Source: Azoarcus olearius (GTDB lineage Bacteria; Pseudomonadota; Gammaproteobacteria; Burkholderiales; Rhodocyclaceae). From it: DNA of 64,000 nt. The notes under the pieces were generated by a model, which did not search any database, had not been told where the DNA came from, and saw only the letters and a program-made list of their open reading frames with translations. Numbering within the stretch: the first letter of the stretch is position 1; each line of letters begins with the position of its first letter. Shown piece by piece: positions 26,414 through 35,308 of this stretch. Where the stretch lies: NCBI RefSeq assembly GCF_001682385.1, contig NZ_CP016210.1:2542001-2606000 (forward strand), in the 5' to 3' direction. Both the position numbers and the translations under genes were made by a program.

Positions 26414-27618
26414 TGCTCGGCTCCGCTACGGTTCTCGCGCGCATGGATCAGCGCGCGCTGGGTGGCGATCGGCCCGAACACGCCGAGCAGCGCCACCATG
26501 CACAGCACGATGGGGGCCAGTTCCGCGGCGAAGGCGGGATACAGCGTGCGCACGTCCTCCACCAGCAACAGCGCCACCGCCGACAGCGGCATCAAGGCCA
26601 CGCCCAGGGCGAAGCTCTTGCGCCAGCCCAGCCCGCTGGCCGGCCCGAAGGCCATCACGCCGGCCAGCTTGGCCACCGCGCGCGCAACGATGGCGACGAT
26701 GCCCGCAGCCACGCCGGCCACCAGCGGCCCGGCACTCACGGTTGCGCCGCTGAGCATGAACAGCGCAATCACCATGACCCCGCCGGCGGTGCCGAAATGC
26801 TGCGGCCAGCGATGCGGGCGCGGGTCGTACCACTTGACCGCCATACCCGCCACCAGCGGTGCCAGCAGCGCCGGCAAGCGCAGCGCGGCAAGCACGGCCA
26901 GCGCCGCCAGCAGCAGGCCGAAGATCGCCACCACGCCCTGCTCGGTGCCGGGATCGACCACCCGGCGCAGCCCGATGAAGCCCACCGCCAGCAGCGTGCC
27001 CACCAGCAGGGAGCCAGCCATCAGATAGAGCGGATGCAGCACCGCCACCCAGCCGCCGGCCGGGTCGCCGCCGTGCAGCCCGCCCAGCATCAGCTTGAAC
27101 AGCACGACCGAATAACCGACGTTGAGCGCGCACAGCGCTAGCACACGCTCGGTAACCTGGCCGCCGGCACGCAGTTCGGCTGTCACACGCATGACGACCG
27201 CCGGCGCGGTGCCCACCGCGATCGCCGCCACCGCCAAGGCGATGCCGCGGTCAACGCCGATCAGGCGCAGCGCACCCGCGCACAACAGGAAAGTGAGCCC
27301 CGCCTCGGCAAGACTGGAGACGAGCATCCAGGGGTTGGCGCGAAACCAGCGCACGTCGAGGCGAACGCCGAGTTCGAACAGCAGCAGCGCCAGTGCCAGG
27401 TCGAGCACGCCGCGCCGCACCGCGAGCGCGCTGCTGTCCAGACCGCCCAGCAGCAAGGGGCCGAGCACCAGCCCGCACAGGGTGTAGCCCGTCACCCGCG
27501 GCAGGCGCAGCAGGCGCCCGAGCACCTCGCCGCCGAGCGCGGTGGCGAGCAGCGCGACGGCAAAGAACAACAGGGCATCGAAATGCGGTGGCCACGACGG
27601 CCAGAGCGGCAGATTCAT
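26410..27618 (-). CDS. Kef/CPA2-type cation:proton antiporter
   Basis: A 402-residue membrane protein with about 12 TM helices of the CPA2 (KefB/KefC/NhaS) fold: [17 protein letters not shown] early, an inverted-repeat layout, no RCK/TrkA-N domain at the C-terminus. First gene of a three-gene unit with the ligase and amidase, all overlapping by 4 bp. KefB/C are gated by glutathione, so coupling with a gamma-glutamyl ligase is suggestive. A GGAGAG site precedes the ATG. Confidence 0.88.
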   Translation of the reverse strand: MNLPLWPSWPPHFDALLFFAVALLATALGGEVLGRLLRLPRVTGYTLCGLVLGPLLLGGLDSSALAVRRGVLDLALALLLFELGVRLDVRWFRANPWMLVSSLAEAGLTFLLCAGALRLIGVDRGIALAVAAIAVGTAPAVVMRVTAELRAGGQVTERVLALCALNVGYSVVLFKLMLGGLHGGDPAGGWVAVLHPLYLMAGSLLVGTLLAVGFIGLRRVVDPGTEQGVVAIFGLLLAALAVLAALRLPALLAPLVAGMAVKWYDPRPHRWPQHFGTAGGVMVIALFMLSGATVSAGPLVAGVAAGIVAIVARAVAKLAGVMAFGPASGLGWRKSFALGVALMPLSAVALLLVEDVRTLYPAFAAELAPIVLCMVALLGVFGPIATQRALIHARENRSGAEQ

Positions 27619-27678
27619 TGCAGCTCTCCTCGCAAAATGGGAGGACGCAGGCGCCGGGCGCCAGGTCCGGGGCCGCCG

Positions 27679-27684
27679 ATTATA
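27679..27684 (-). promoter_or_regulatory. Candidate -10 element for the antiporter operon
   Basis: TATAAT on the minus strand, 61 bp before the antiporter ATG, in an AT-rich patch. No good -35 lies 16-18 bp upstream, so confidence is limited. Confidence 0.35.
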
Positions 27685-28058
27685 GTTTGGGCAAATATTT
27701 CATGCCCTGCGTATTTACCCCGTCATGCGCCGCAGCACCCTGGCCGTAGATCCAAGGTAGAACAGGGCGGCTGCTGGCAAAAAGTAATACAGCGCGACGC
27801 ATCCACCGCGTGGGCCGCCGGCCGGGGCGCCCTGGCGGCGCCAGCGGGAACGCCGGACCGCGCGCTCCCTCGCCTCATTCGCGCTCCGCGCTCCGCGCGC
27901 CGCACGGCTTGCGCGTTGGACCATCGCCAAGCGGATTCTTCTCAACCGCGGCGCGCCGCTACCCTTCTGGCCGACAGCCGCCGCCACCCTGCGGGACCGC
28001 CGCGAGGAGGGACGCGGCGCAGGCCAGCGGGTTGATCGGCAGCACACCCGCGCCGCGC

Positions 28059-28074
28059 TGTCGCAAATTCGACA
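28059..28074 (+). promoter_or_regulatory. NifA upstream activator sequence
   Basis: TGTCGCAAATTCGACA fits the NifA enhancer consensus TGT-N10-ACA exactly and is a near-complete palindrome (TGTCG/CGACA). It lies about 105 bp upstream of the -24 element, the normal distance for NifA action through DNA looping. Confidence 0.7.
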
Positions 28075-28167
28075 AGCCCGCCCCGGTCGTCGCAATGCAT
28101 CCGACACTCCCTCGCCTGCGGGGCTGAAACCCGCGCCAGTACGGGGTTTTCGCACCGCGTTCAAAGC

Positions 28168-28183
28168 TGGTATCAGATTTGCA
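28168..28183 (+). promoter_or_regulatory. Sigma-54 (RpoN) -24/-12 promoter
   Basis: TGGTATCAGATTTGCA has the invariant GG-N10-GC spacing and a perfect TTGCA -12 half. Start of transcription is predicted at about 28194, only 2 nt before the ATG taken for the next gene; either the mRNA is nearly leaderless or translation begins further in. Confidence 0.65.
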
Positions 28184-28195
28184 ACGGGCGAAGGC

Positions 28196-29950
28196 ATGAA
28201 CATCGCCAGCCCTCATTCACCCGCCCCCGTCATCCCGCCCGCCGCGCCCGCCCAGGCGGCCGGCATCGCGCTGTCACCCGCGCTTGTGGTGCGGCTGTAC
28301 CACCGCAACACCAAACACCGTTTCCAGGCCTATGCGATGGGCCCCGGCGTGCTCGACTGGGACGCCCAGCCGGCCGCCTTCCGCCAGTACCCTGGCGCCT
28401 CCGCGGTCGTCCTGCCGCTGATCGACGAGCTGGACCCCGCCTCGCCGCTCGCCCAGGCGATGGCGATCCCGTTCGGCGCGCTGCCGGCCCCTGCCCCTGC
28501 CCAACCCGCCACGCTCGCCGCGATCGGTGCGCTGCTGCAGCTCTCGCTCGGCCTCACCGGCTGGAAATCGCTCGGGCCCGACCGCTGGGCGGTGCGTGCC
28601 AACCCGTCCAGCGGCAACCTGCATCCGGTCGAAGCCTGGGTGATCGCGCGCGGCGTGGCCGGCCTGGCCGACGGCGTTCACCACTACCGTCCGGAGGACC
28701 ACGCCCTGGAATGCCGCGCGCGCGATCTCGACGCCCCGGCCGGCAGTCCCCGGCTGCAGATCGCGCTGTCGAGCGCGATGTGGCGCGAAGCGTGGAAGTA
28801 CGGCGAACGCGCATTCCGCTATTGCCAGCTCGACGTCGGCCATGCGGTCGGTGCGCTGCGCTACGCCTGCGCGCTGCTCGGCTGGCGACTGGCCGAACAG
28901 CGCCAGGTGGGCACCGCGACGCTGGCCGCGCGGCTGGGGCTGGACCGCGACCCGGATTTCCCTACCCACCGGTTCCCGGAAAGCGAGCGGGAGGAAGCCG
29001 AGATCCTGTTCACCATCGAACTGGACGACCTCGCCGACGAGGCTGCCCCTACGCCATCGGCGCTCCGTGCCGCCGCCGCGGCGGCGGAATGGTACGGCCA
29101 GGCCACCGTGCTCGATCCGCGGCCGATGTTCCGCTGGCCCATCATCGGCGAGGTGGCCGTCGCCACCCGCCGTGCGGACGACGATGCGCCGCGCCGCACG
29201 CTGTCGGTGCCCTGCACGTTGCCGGCCACGCGCAAGACGGCTGCCGACACCGGCACCGCCCACCCGAGCGCCGAGTTGCTGCTGCAGCGGCGCAGCGCGC
29301 AACGCTTCACGCCCGAATACGTGATGCCGCGCTCGGCCTTCGCCGACCTGCTGCGCGCGCTCAAGCCGCACGCGGGACTGCCGTGGGACGCGCTCGGCGA
29401 CCCTGCGCGGATCACGCTGGTGCTGTTCATCCACCGCGTCGAGGGCCTGGAACCCGGCCTCTACGTCTTCAGCCGCGACGGCGGGGCCGCCGCCCCGCTG
29501 CTTGCCCGGCTGCAGCAGCCGTTCTCGCCGCAACGCGTCGAGGGCCTGGGCGACGACCTCGATCTGCGCTTCCTGCAGCAGTTCGAAACCGTGCAACTGC
29601 ACCGCCTCGCACGCAGCCTCCACTGCCATCAGGACATCGCCGCCAACGCCTGCTTCGCGCTCGGCATGCTGGCGCCGTTTGATGCCGTGGTGGCCGAAGA
29701 CGCCGCCGCCTATCGCGACCTCTTCCGCGAAGCCGGCCTGCTGGGTCAGGTGCTCTACCTGCAGGCCGAAAACCTCGGCCTGCGCGGCACCGGCATCGGC
29801 TGCTTCTTCGACGACCCGGTGCACGAGTTGCTGGGGCTGGACGGCGAAGCCTTCCAGACGCTCTACCACTTCACCGTGGGCAAGGCGGTGGACGACCCGC
29901 GCATCGAATCGACCCCCGGCTACCCCGCCCGCGAACCGCAGCGCGGCTGA
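28196..29950 (+). CDS. SagB/ThcOx-type nitroreductase-fold dehydrogenase (tandem domains)
   Basis: A 584-residue protein with two nitroreductase-like domains (about 110-290 and 385-570), the SagB-type architecture. Family signs: YHRNTKHRFQAY near the N-terminus, RANPSSGNLHPVEAW (FMN region, about 138-152), LLLQRRSAQRF opening the second half. SagB proteins are FMN oxidases that make azoles in peptide clusters, but no YcaO or precursor peptide is present. Here it heads a NifA-type operon ending in nifF, so a redox role during nitrogen fixation is inferred. The first 30 residues are Ala/Pro-rich and only one base separates AAGG from the ATG; GTG at 28286 is an alternative start. Confidence 0.8.
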   Translation: MNIASPHSPAPVIPPAAPAQAAGIALSPALVVRLYHRNTKHRFQAYAMGPGVLDWDAQPAAFRQYPGASAVVLPLIDELDPASPLAQAMAIPFGALPAPAPAQPATLAAIGALLQLSLGLTGWKSLGPDRWAVRANPSSGNLHPVEAWVIARGVAGLADGVHHYRPEDHALECRARDLDAPAGSPRLQIALSSAMWREAWKYGERAFRYCQLDVGHAVGALRYACALLGWRLAEQRQVGTATLAARLGLDRDPDFPTHRFPESEREEAEILFTIELDDLADEAAPTPSALRAAAAAAEWYGQATVLDPRPMFRWPIIGEVAVATRRADDDAPRRTLSVPCTLPATRKTAADTGTAHPSAELLLQRRSAQRFTPEYVMPRSAFADLLRALKPHAGLPWDALGDPARITLVLFIHRVEGLEPGLYVFSRDGGAAAPLLARLQQPFSPQRVEGLGDDLDLRFLQQFETVQLHRLARSLHCHQDIAANACFALGMLAPFDAVVAEDAAAYRDLFREAGLLGQVLYLQAENLGLRGTGIGCFFDDPVHELLGLDGEAFQTLYHFTVGKAVDDPRIESTPGYPAREPQRG

Positions 29951-29992
29951 ACGCGGCGGAAAGAACAACGCCCCCCGACCAGAGAGACCGCC

Positions 29993-30832
29993 ATGACGCA
30001 GACCGCCACCCCCGCCCCCGTGACCAGCCGCAGCGGCCATCGCATCTCGGCGGCAGACGCGGCCGACATGCTGCTGCGCCACCGCGACGGCGTGCTGCCG
30101 GCGCTTGCCGTGTTCGACGTGCGCGACGCCGCGCGCTACGCCGCTGCCCACATCGAAGGCGCCGAACCGCTCACCGAAGCCGGCTTCCTGACGGTGGCAC
30201 GGCGCCTGCCCAAGACCGTGCCGGTGCTGGTCTATTGCTACCACGGCAACGCCAGCCAGACCTACGCGCAGATGTTCGCCGACTTCCGCTTTCCCGAGGT
30301 CTACAGCGTGGATGGCGGCTACGAGGTGTTCGCGGCCGAACTTGCCAAGGCGGAAGCCGCGCGCAGCGGCAGCACGACGCGCACCGCCAGCCTCAGCCCG
30401 ACCCTGCTCGAATTCCTCGCTGCCTACGGCTTCGACCCCGATGACCTCGATGCCACCCGTGCGCACGGGCTGACCCCGCTGATGCGGGCCTCGCTCGAAG
30501 GCCGCGCCGACATCGTCGCCGAACTGCTTGCGGTGGGCGTCTCGATCGCGCGCCGCAACATGGACGGCAACAACGCGCTGTGGCTGGCCTGCGTATCCAG
30601 CAACGCCGAGGTCGTGCGCCGGCTGGTGGCGGCCGGCATCGACGTCGACAACCGCAACGACATGGGCGCCACCGCGCTGATGTACACCGCGTCCGCCGGC
30701 AAGGCCGACATGGTGGCGCTGCTGCTCGAATGCGGGGCCGACCCGCAGATTCCCAACTTCGACGACGCCCGCGCGGTGGACCTGGCCGCCACGCGCGACT
30801 GCCTCAAGCTGCTGCGCCACACCCTGCGCTGA
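29993..30832 (+). CDS. Rhodanese-ankyrin repeat protein
   Basis: A 279-residue cytosolic fusion: an N-terminal rhodanese domain (about 15-120) with active-site Cys82 in the six-residue loop CYHGNAS, as in GlpE-like sulfurtransferases, followed by three to four ankyrin repeats (about 155-275: HGLTPLMRASLEGRADIV, GATALMYTASAGKADMV). The ankyrin part suggests a protein partner, possibly a sulfur acceptor or a nitrogenase factor. Second gene of the nifF operon, 42 bp after the SagB-type gene. Confidence 0.85.
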   Translation: MTQTATPAPVTSRSGHRISAADAADMLLRHRDGVLPALAVFDVRDAARYAAAHIEGAEPLTEAGFLTVARRLPKTVPVLVYCYHGNASQTYAQMFADFRFPEVYSVDGGYEVFAAELAKAEAARSGSTTRTASLSPTLLEFLAAYGFDPDDLDATRAHGLTPLMRASLEGRADIVAELLAVGVSIARRNMDGNNALWLACVSSNAEVVRRLVAAGIDVDNRNDMGATALMYTASAGKADMVALLLECGADPQIPNFDDARAVDLAATRDCLKLLRHTLR

Positions 30833-30839
30833 GCCGCCC

Positions 30840-31166
30840 ATGGTCACCCAACAGCCGCCCAAGTACCGCTCGCTGCTCGCCGTGCTCGACGCCCTTGCCG
30901 AGCTGATCGACGACGGCCGCCTCGCCGTCAGCACAGGCTGGGAGGACAACGAGCAGGCGGTGCGCCTCCATCAGCCGGGCGAGCCCAAGCTCGGCGCCTA
31001 CATCTTCATCTACGGCCAGCCCCCGGGACGCTACGGCGTCGAACTCGACTTCCCGGAAATTGCCGACGTCGCGACCGCCAACGTGCCGCTGTACCAGGAA
31101 GACCTCTCCCTGGACCAGTTGCTGCGCGTTCTCCGCACCCACTTCAACCTGCCGGGGTACGCATGA
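30840..31166 (+). CDS. Conserved small protein of the nifF operon, unknown function
   Basis: A 108-residue soluble protein not recognised as a known family. It begins 7 bp after the rhodanese-ankyrin stop, so co-expression is certain if that gene is transcribed. Visible features: acidic overall, an amphipathic helix (LLAVLDALAELIDDGRL), a central beta-strand (AYIFIYGQPPGRYGVELDF) and a C-terminal helix ending HFNLPGYA. No Cys, so no metal cluster or thiol chemistry of its own. Confidence 0.75.
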   Translation: MVTQQPPKYRSLLAVLDALAELIDDGRLAVSTGWEDNEQAVRLHQPGEPKLGAYIFIYGQPPGRYGVELDFPEIADVATANVPLYQEDLSLDQLLRVLRTHFNLPGYA

Positions 31167-31260
31167 AGCGCCACCCGCCCTGTACACCGGTCCGCACACG
31201 CGCCGCGACGGCCAACGTGTAGCGGACCCAGTCTTTCCCTGAAAACGTTCGGAGCACACC

Positions 31261-31797
31261 ATGGCAAAAATCGGCATTTTCTTCGGCAGCGACACCGGCC
31301 GCACGCGCAAGGTCGCCAAGTACATCGCCAAGAAGCTCGGCGAAGTGGTGGCGGACCCGGTCAACGTCAACAAGGCCACGGTCGAGGACTTCCTCGCCTA
31401 CGACGCCCTGATCATCGGCAGCCCGACGCTGGGCGACGGTCAGTTGCCGGGGCTGGAATCGGGCGCGCAGAACGAGAGCTGGGCCGAATTCCTGCCCCAG
31501 CTCGACGGCGCCGACATGAGCGGCAAGGTGGTGGCGATCTACGGCCTGGGCGACCAGGACAAGTACGCCAACGAGTTCTGCGACGCGATCGGCCTGCTCT
31601 ACGACGCGGTCACCACCTGCGGCGCCACCGTGGTGGGGCCGTGGCCGACCGAGGGCTACAGTTTCAAGAGCTCGCAGGCGGTCATCGACGGCCAGTTCTG
31701 CGGCCTTGCGCTGGACAACGACAACCAGGCCGGCCTCACCGACGAGCGCGTCGACACCTGGCTTGAGCAGGTCAAGCCGGCACTGCTCGGCGCCTGA
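31261..31797 (+). CDS. nifF: Flavodoxin NifF
   Basis: A 178-residue long-chain flavodoxin that can deliver low-potential electrons to nitrogenase reductase. It opens MAKIGIFFGSDTGRTRKVAK, the FMN phosphate loop, and has the long-chain insertion plus the YGLGDQDKYANEFCDA and DNDNQAGLTDERV segments closely resembling Azotobacter NifF. GGAG lies 6 nt before the ATG. No separate NifA or sigma-54 site was found in the 94-bp gap upstream, so it is probably read from 28194. Confidence 0.9.
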   Translation: MAKIGIFFGSDTGRTRKVAKYIAKKLGEVVADPVNVNKATVEDFLAYDALIIGSPTLGDGQLPGLESGAQNESWAEFLPQLDGADMSGKVVAIYGLGDQDKYANEFCDAIGLLYDAVTTCGATVVGPWPTEGYSFKSSQAVIDGQFCGLALDNDNQAGLTDERVDTWLEQVKPALLGA

Positions 31798-31813
31798 GCG
31801 CGAAGGGTTCCGG

Positions 31814-31840
31814 GGGTCCGGCGGGCATTCCGCCGGACCC
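31814..31840 (+). terminator. Hairpin closing the nifF operon
   Basis: A perfect 11-bp stem (GGGTCCGGCGG/CCGCCGGACCC) with a GCATT loop, 17 bp after the nifF stop. No T-run follows, so it may act with Rho or as an mRNA-stabilising end. Confidence 0.55.
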
Positions 31841-31945
31841 GGCAATCTCCGCACCAGCTATCTCTTTCGCATTACCGCTTTCGCTGTATCCTGATCCTTC
31901 CCGCCGCATCGTGTACCGCCCCTCCCGCACTGGAGCGAATGCCGC

Positions 31946-34579
31946 ATGACCACCTACAAGGGCATCGAGATCGAGCCGCGGCTGCGTCCGCTGATCCGCC
32001 ACATGGCGCACGTGGAGGAATATCGCGAGATGCTGCAGCGGCTGCAGGCGGTGTGGGACAACCTGGCCTTGCTCGGGCAGCTCTCGGGCATCGCCACCGA
32101 CATGAACAGCACCCGGCAGGCGTTCTCCGACCTGACCGCGACGCTGCTCGACAACCTCGGCATGGAAACCCGGCGCAAGGTGGTGCTGGAGATGAAGTCG
32201 CGCGCCCAGGTGGCGGTCGACATCCTCGTGCGCAACCTGTTCGAACGGACCGCGGACATCGGCTTTCTCGCCATCGACGAGGAACTGCGCCGTTTCGCGC
32301 GCGCCGCGCTGGCCGGCAGCGCCGACGACGCGGCGCGCAACGCCATCGTCGCGCGCTTTCGCGCCTACGTCGAAAAGTACTCCGTCTATCACGACATCGT
32401 GCTGCTCGCGCCGGATGGCCGCATCCTCGCGCGGCTGGACCAGGGGCAACAGCAAACCCACAGCCGCGACCCGCTGGTCGATGAGGCGCTGCGCACCACG
32501 GCGCCCTATGTGGAGCACTTCCGTGTCACCGACCTCCAGCCCGGCTCCAGCCCGGCGCTGACTTACGCCTACCGCATCGAGGATGGCGACGGCGGCGCCC
32601 CGCTGGGCGTGCTGTGCCTGTGCTTCCGCTTCGAGGACGAAACCGCCGGCATCTTCGCCCACCTGCTGCGCGCGGACGACTGGTATCTCGTCAGCCTGCT
32701 GGACGCCCAGGGCAGGTGCATCGCCAGCTCCGACCCCCAGCAGCTACCGGTCGGCGCGCGCGCCGACACGGTGCTCGACGCCGACTGCCGCATCGTCCGC
32801 CTCGGCGGGCGCGAATACCTCGCCGTCTCCACCGCCACGCGCGGCTACCAGGGCTACATGGGCCCAGGCTGGCTGGGCCACGTGATGGTGCCGATCGAGC
32901 ACGCCTTCGACCGCGACGGCAACGACCGCCTCGGCGGCCTGCCGGCCGCGACGCTGGAAGGCGTGATGCGCAGCCCCACGCTGTTTTCGGCCGCGCTGCA
33001 GCGCATCCCGGAACACGCCGACCGCATCCAGCGCGAACTGAACCGCTCCGTATGGAACGGCGCGGTGCGCCAGAGCAAAGGCGGCAGCACGCTCAATGGC
33101 ACCTTCTCCAAGGTGCTGCTGGGCGAAATCGCCAACACCGGCGTGCAGACCCGGGACGTATTCGCGCGTTCGATCGGCCAGCTCCATGAGACGGTCGTGT
33201 CGTCCATCCTCGGCGACTGCGAATTCCAGGCCGCGCTCGCGATCGACATCATGGACCGCAACCTCTACGAGCGCGCCAACGACTGCCGCTGGTGGGCGCT
33301 GAACCCGGTGTTCCGCGAAGGGCTGGCGCAGGAGGCGCCGGCCGCGCACGAGCTTGCGCGGATGAGCGAGAGCCTCGCCCAGATCAACGCCCTGTACACG
33401 GTCTATGACAAGCTCGTGGTGTTCGATCGCCGCGCCCGCGTGGTGGCGGTTTCCGCGCCGGCCCACGGCCACCTGCTCGGCCGCACCCTCGGCGAGGACT
33501 GGGCGCGGCGCACACTGGGGGTGGAAGACCCGCGCCACTACGTCGTGTCGCCGTTCGAACCCAGCCCGCTCTACGACGGCCGCCCCACCTACATCTACGC
33601 CGCCCCGATCGCCGCCCCGGGCGAAGGCTGCGTGGTCGGCGGCATTGCGATCGTGTTCGACGCCGAGCCGCAGTTCCGCGCCATGCTCGGCGATGCCGTC
33701 GCCCACGACGAGCCCGGCGCCGCGGCCCCGTTCGCGGTGTTCGCCGACCGCAAGGGCACGGTGATCGCCAGCAGCCGGGCCGACATCGCGGTAGGCAGCG
33801 CCATCGGCGTGGACGACGCGCTGCTGGCGCTGGAACCGGGCGCGGCGCACTCCAGCATCGTGGTGCGCGACGGCAGCTACCACGCGGTGGGCGCGCGCAT
33901 GTCCTCCGGCTACCGTGAATACAAGGGCCCGGACGACCCGTATCGCAACCCGGTGGCCGCGCTGGTGTTCGTGCCCTTGGGCGCAGAGGCGCGCGTGGAC
34001 ATCGCCCCCGCCGCGTTCGCCGACCGCATCCGCACCGCCCACCGCCATCACGCGGACGACGCGGTGCAGGCGCTGGAAGTGGCCACGTTCTACATCGGCG
34101 ACGAGTGGTTCGGCATTGCCTGCCGCGACGTAGTGGAAGCGGTCGGCATCGAAAGCATCACCGGCGTGCCCGGCATGCCGGGCCACGTGCGCGGCGTGAT
34201 GATGTTCCACGGTTCGCCGGTGCCGGTTTTCGATCTCGCGCACGATCTGCGCGCCGCCCGTCCGATCGACGCTGCCAGCTACCGCCAGATCGTCATCGTG
34301 CGCGCGCCCGACGACAGCGTGTTCGGCATCCTGACCCACGCACTCGCCGAGACCCCGGAAATTCCGCTGAACCAACTCGACCCGATCGCCAACCTGTTCC
34401 CGGGCCATGGCGTGATGGCGGAGAGCGTGGTGCGCCCGGATCCGGCGCAGGGCCGCGACGGCATTCTCGTCATCCTGTCGGTGCCCCGCATCCGCGAGCG
34501 GCTTCTGCACGCGGCCGAACCGGGTCGCGCCGCCGCGCTCACGCTGGCCGCCGACGGCCGCCGCATCGCCGCGCGCTGA
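31946..34579 (+). CDS. Soluble double-sensor protein with C-terminal CheW domain
   Basis: An 877-residue protein. A helical N-terminus (about 1-85) precedes two related sensor halves, each opened by a similar helix (AQVAVDILVRNLFERTADIG at about 87; AALAIDIMDRNLYERANDCR at about 428) and followed by Cache/PAS-like beta domains. A CheW domain occupies about 709-865 (EVATFYIGDEWFGIACRDVV, then PVPVFDLAHDL). No TM helix or signal peptide is visible, so the sensors face the cytoplasm, unusual for Cache-like folds. It has no methylation or kinase region and probably plugs a cytosolic ligand sensor into the chemotaxis array. Stands alone after the nifF operon. Confidence 0.8.
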   Translation: MTTYKGIEIEPRLRPLIRHMAHVEEYREMLQRLQAVWDNLALLGQLSGIATDMNSTRQAFSDLTATLLDNLGMETRRKVVLEMKSRAQVAVDILVRNLFERTADIGFLAIDEELRRFARAALAGSADDAARNAIVARFRAYVEKYSVYHDIVLLAPDGRILARLDQGQQQTHSRDPLVDEALRTTAPYVEHFRVTDLQPGSSPALTYAYRIEDGDGGAPLGVLCLCFRFEDETAGIFAHLLRADDWYLVSLLDAQGRCIASSDPQQLPVGARADTVLDADCRIVRLGGREYLAVSTATRGYQGYMGPGWLGHVMVPIEHAFDRDGNDRLGGLPAATLEGVMRSPTLFSAALQRIPEHADRIQRELNRSVWNGAVRQSKGGSTLNGTFSKVLLGEIANTGVQTRDVFARSIGQLHETVVSSILGDCEFQAALAIDIMDRNLYERANDCRWWALNPVFREGLAQEAPAAHELARMSESLAQINALYTVYDKLVVFDRRARVVAVSAPAHGHLLGRTLGEDWARRTLGVEDPRHYVVSPFEPSPLYDGRPTYIYAAPIAAPGEGCVVGGIAIVFDAEPQFRAMLGDAVAHDEPGAAAPFAVFADRKGTVIASSRADIAVGSAIGVDDALLALEPGAAHSSIVVRDGSYHAVGARMSSGYREYKGPDDPYRNPVAALVFVPLGAEARVDIAPAAFADRIRTAHRHHADDAVQALEVATFYIGDEWFGIACRDVVEAVGIESITGVPGMPGHVRGVMMFHGSPVPVFDLAHDLRAARPIDAASYRQIVIVRAPDDSVFGILTHALAETPEIPLNQLDPIANLFPGHGVMAESVVRPDPAQGRDGILVILSVPRIRERLLHAAEPGRAAALTLAADGRRIAAR

Positions 34580-34653
34580 AACACGGCAGGCGGCGGCGGA
34601 TGTGCTAGCGTGGCGGCCCTGCCACTTTCGCCGCGCCCCGCGCCCCTGCCCGC

Positions 34654-35304
34654 ATGCTGCTCAACATCGACCTGGTTTCCGATTTCGTCTGCCCGTGGTG
34701 CTTCATCGGCAAGACCCGGCTGGAGCGCGCGCTGGCCGACTTGCGCGCTGCCCGCCCGGAGGTCGAGACCCACATCAACTGGCTGCCCTTCTTCCTCAAC
34801 CCCGACACCCCGGCCGAAGGCGAGCCCTACCGCGCCTTCCTCGAGGCCAAGTTCGGCGGTCCCGCGGCGGTGGATGCGGTGTGGGCCAAAGTGGCTGAAG
34901 CCGGCGCGCCGGACGTGAGCTTTGCGTTCGACCGCATCCGCACCCGGCCGAACACCCTGCCGGCCCACCGCCTGATCTACCGCGCCCAGGCCAGCGGCGC
35001 CGCCGCCGACAAGGTGGCGCGCCTCGCCAACGACCTTTTCGTGGCCCACTTCCAGCAGGGCCGCGACATCGGCGACATCGACACGCTGGTGGAACTGGCC
35101 TCGCCGGACGGCGGCAAGGCCGACGCCTTCCGCAACTACCTGAAGAGCGACGCGGACGCCGATACCGTGCGGCGCATGGCGGGACAGGTGCAGCAGCAAG
35201 GCATCAGCGCCGTGCCTTTCTTCATCTTCAACCGCAAGATCGCGGTGTCGGGCGCCCAATCGGCCGGCGCGCTCGGCGCCGCCATGCTGCAGGCGCTGGA
35301 ATAA
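34654..35304 (+). CDS. DsbA-family (FrnE-like) thiol oxidoreductase
   Basis: A 216-residue cytosolic protein of the DsbA/2-hydroxychromene-2-carboxylate isomerase superfamily. CPWC lies in DFVCPWCFIGK at about residues 14-17; the cis-Pro loop is ISAVPFFIFN near residue 188. No signal peptide, consistent with FrnE-type oxidoreductases that act in the cytoplasm under oxidative stress. Confidence 0.88.
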   Translation: MLLNIDLVSDFVCPWCFIGKTRLERALADLRAARPEVETHINWLPFFLNPDTPAEGEPYRAFLEAKFGGPAAVDAVWAKVAEAGAPDVSFAFDRIRTRPNTLPAHRLIYRAQASGAAADKVARLANDLFVAHFQQGRDIGDIDTLVELASPDGGKADAFRNYLKSDADADTVRRMAGQVQQQGISAVPFFIFNRKIAVSGAQSAGALGAAMLQALE

Positions 35305-35308
35305 GCGC

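Larger units (their letters stand above)
27619..28195. other. Long intergenic region ahead of the nifF operon
   Basis: A 577-bp gap between divergent operons. The left end carries the antiporter -10 candidate, the right end the NifA site and sigma-54 promoter. The middle (about 27725-28050) shows only GC-rich sequence without a credible gene; all frames give Arg/Pro/Ala-rich peptides. Confidence 0.5.

Noticed and set aside
27725-28050. Small genes in the gap before the nifF operon
   Set aside because: All frames give Arg/Pro/Ala-rich peptides without ribosome sites; no family resemblance.
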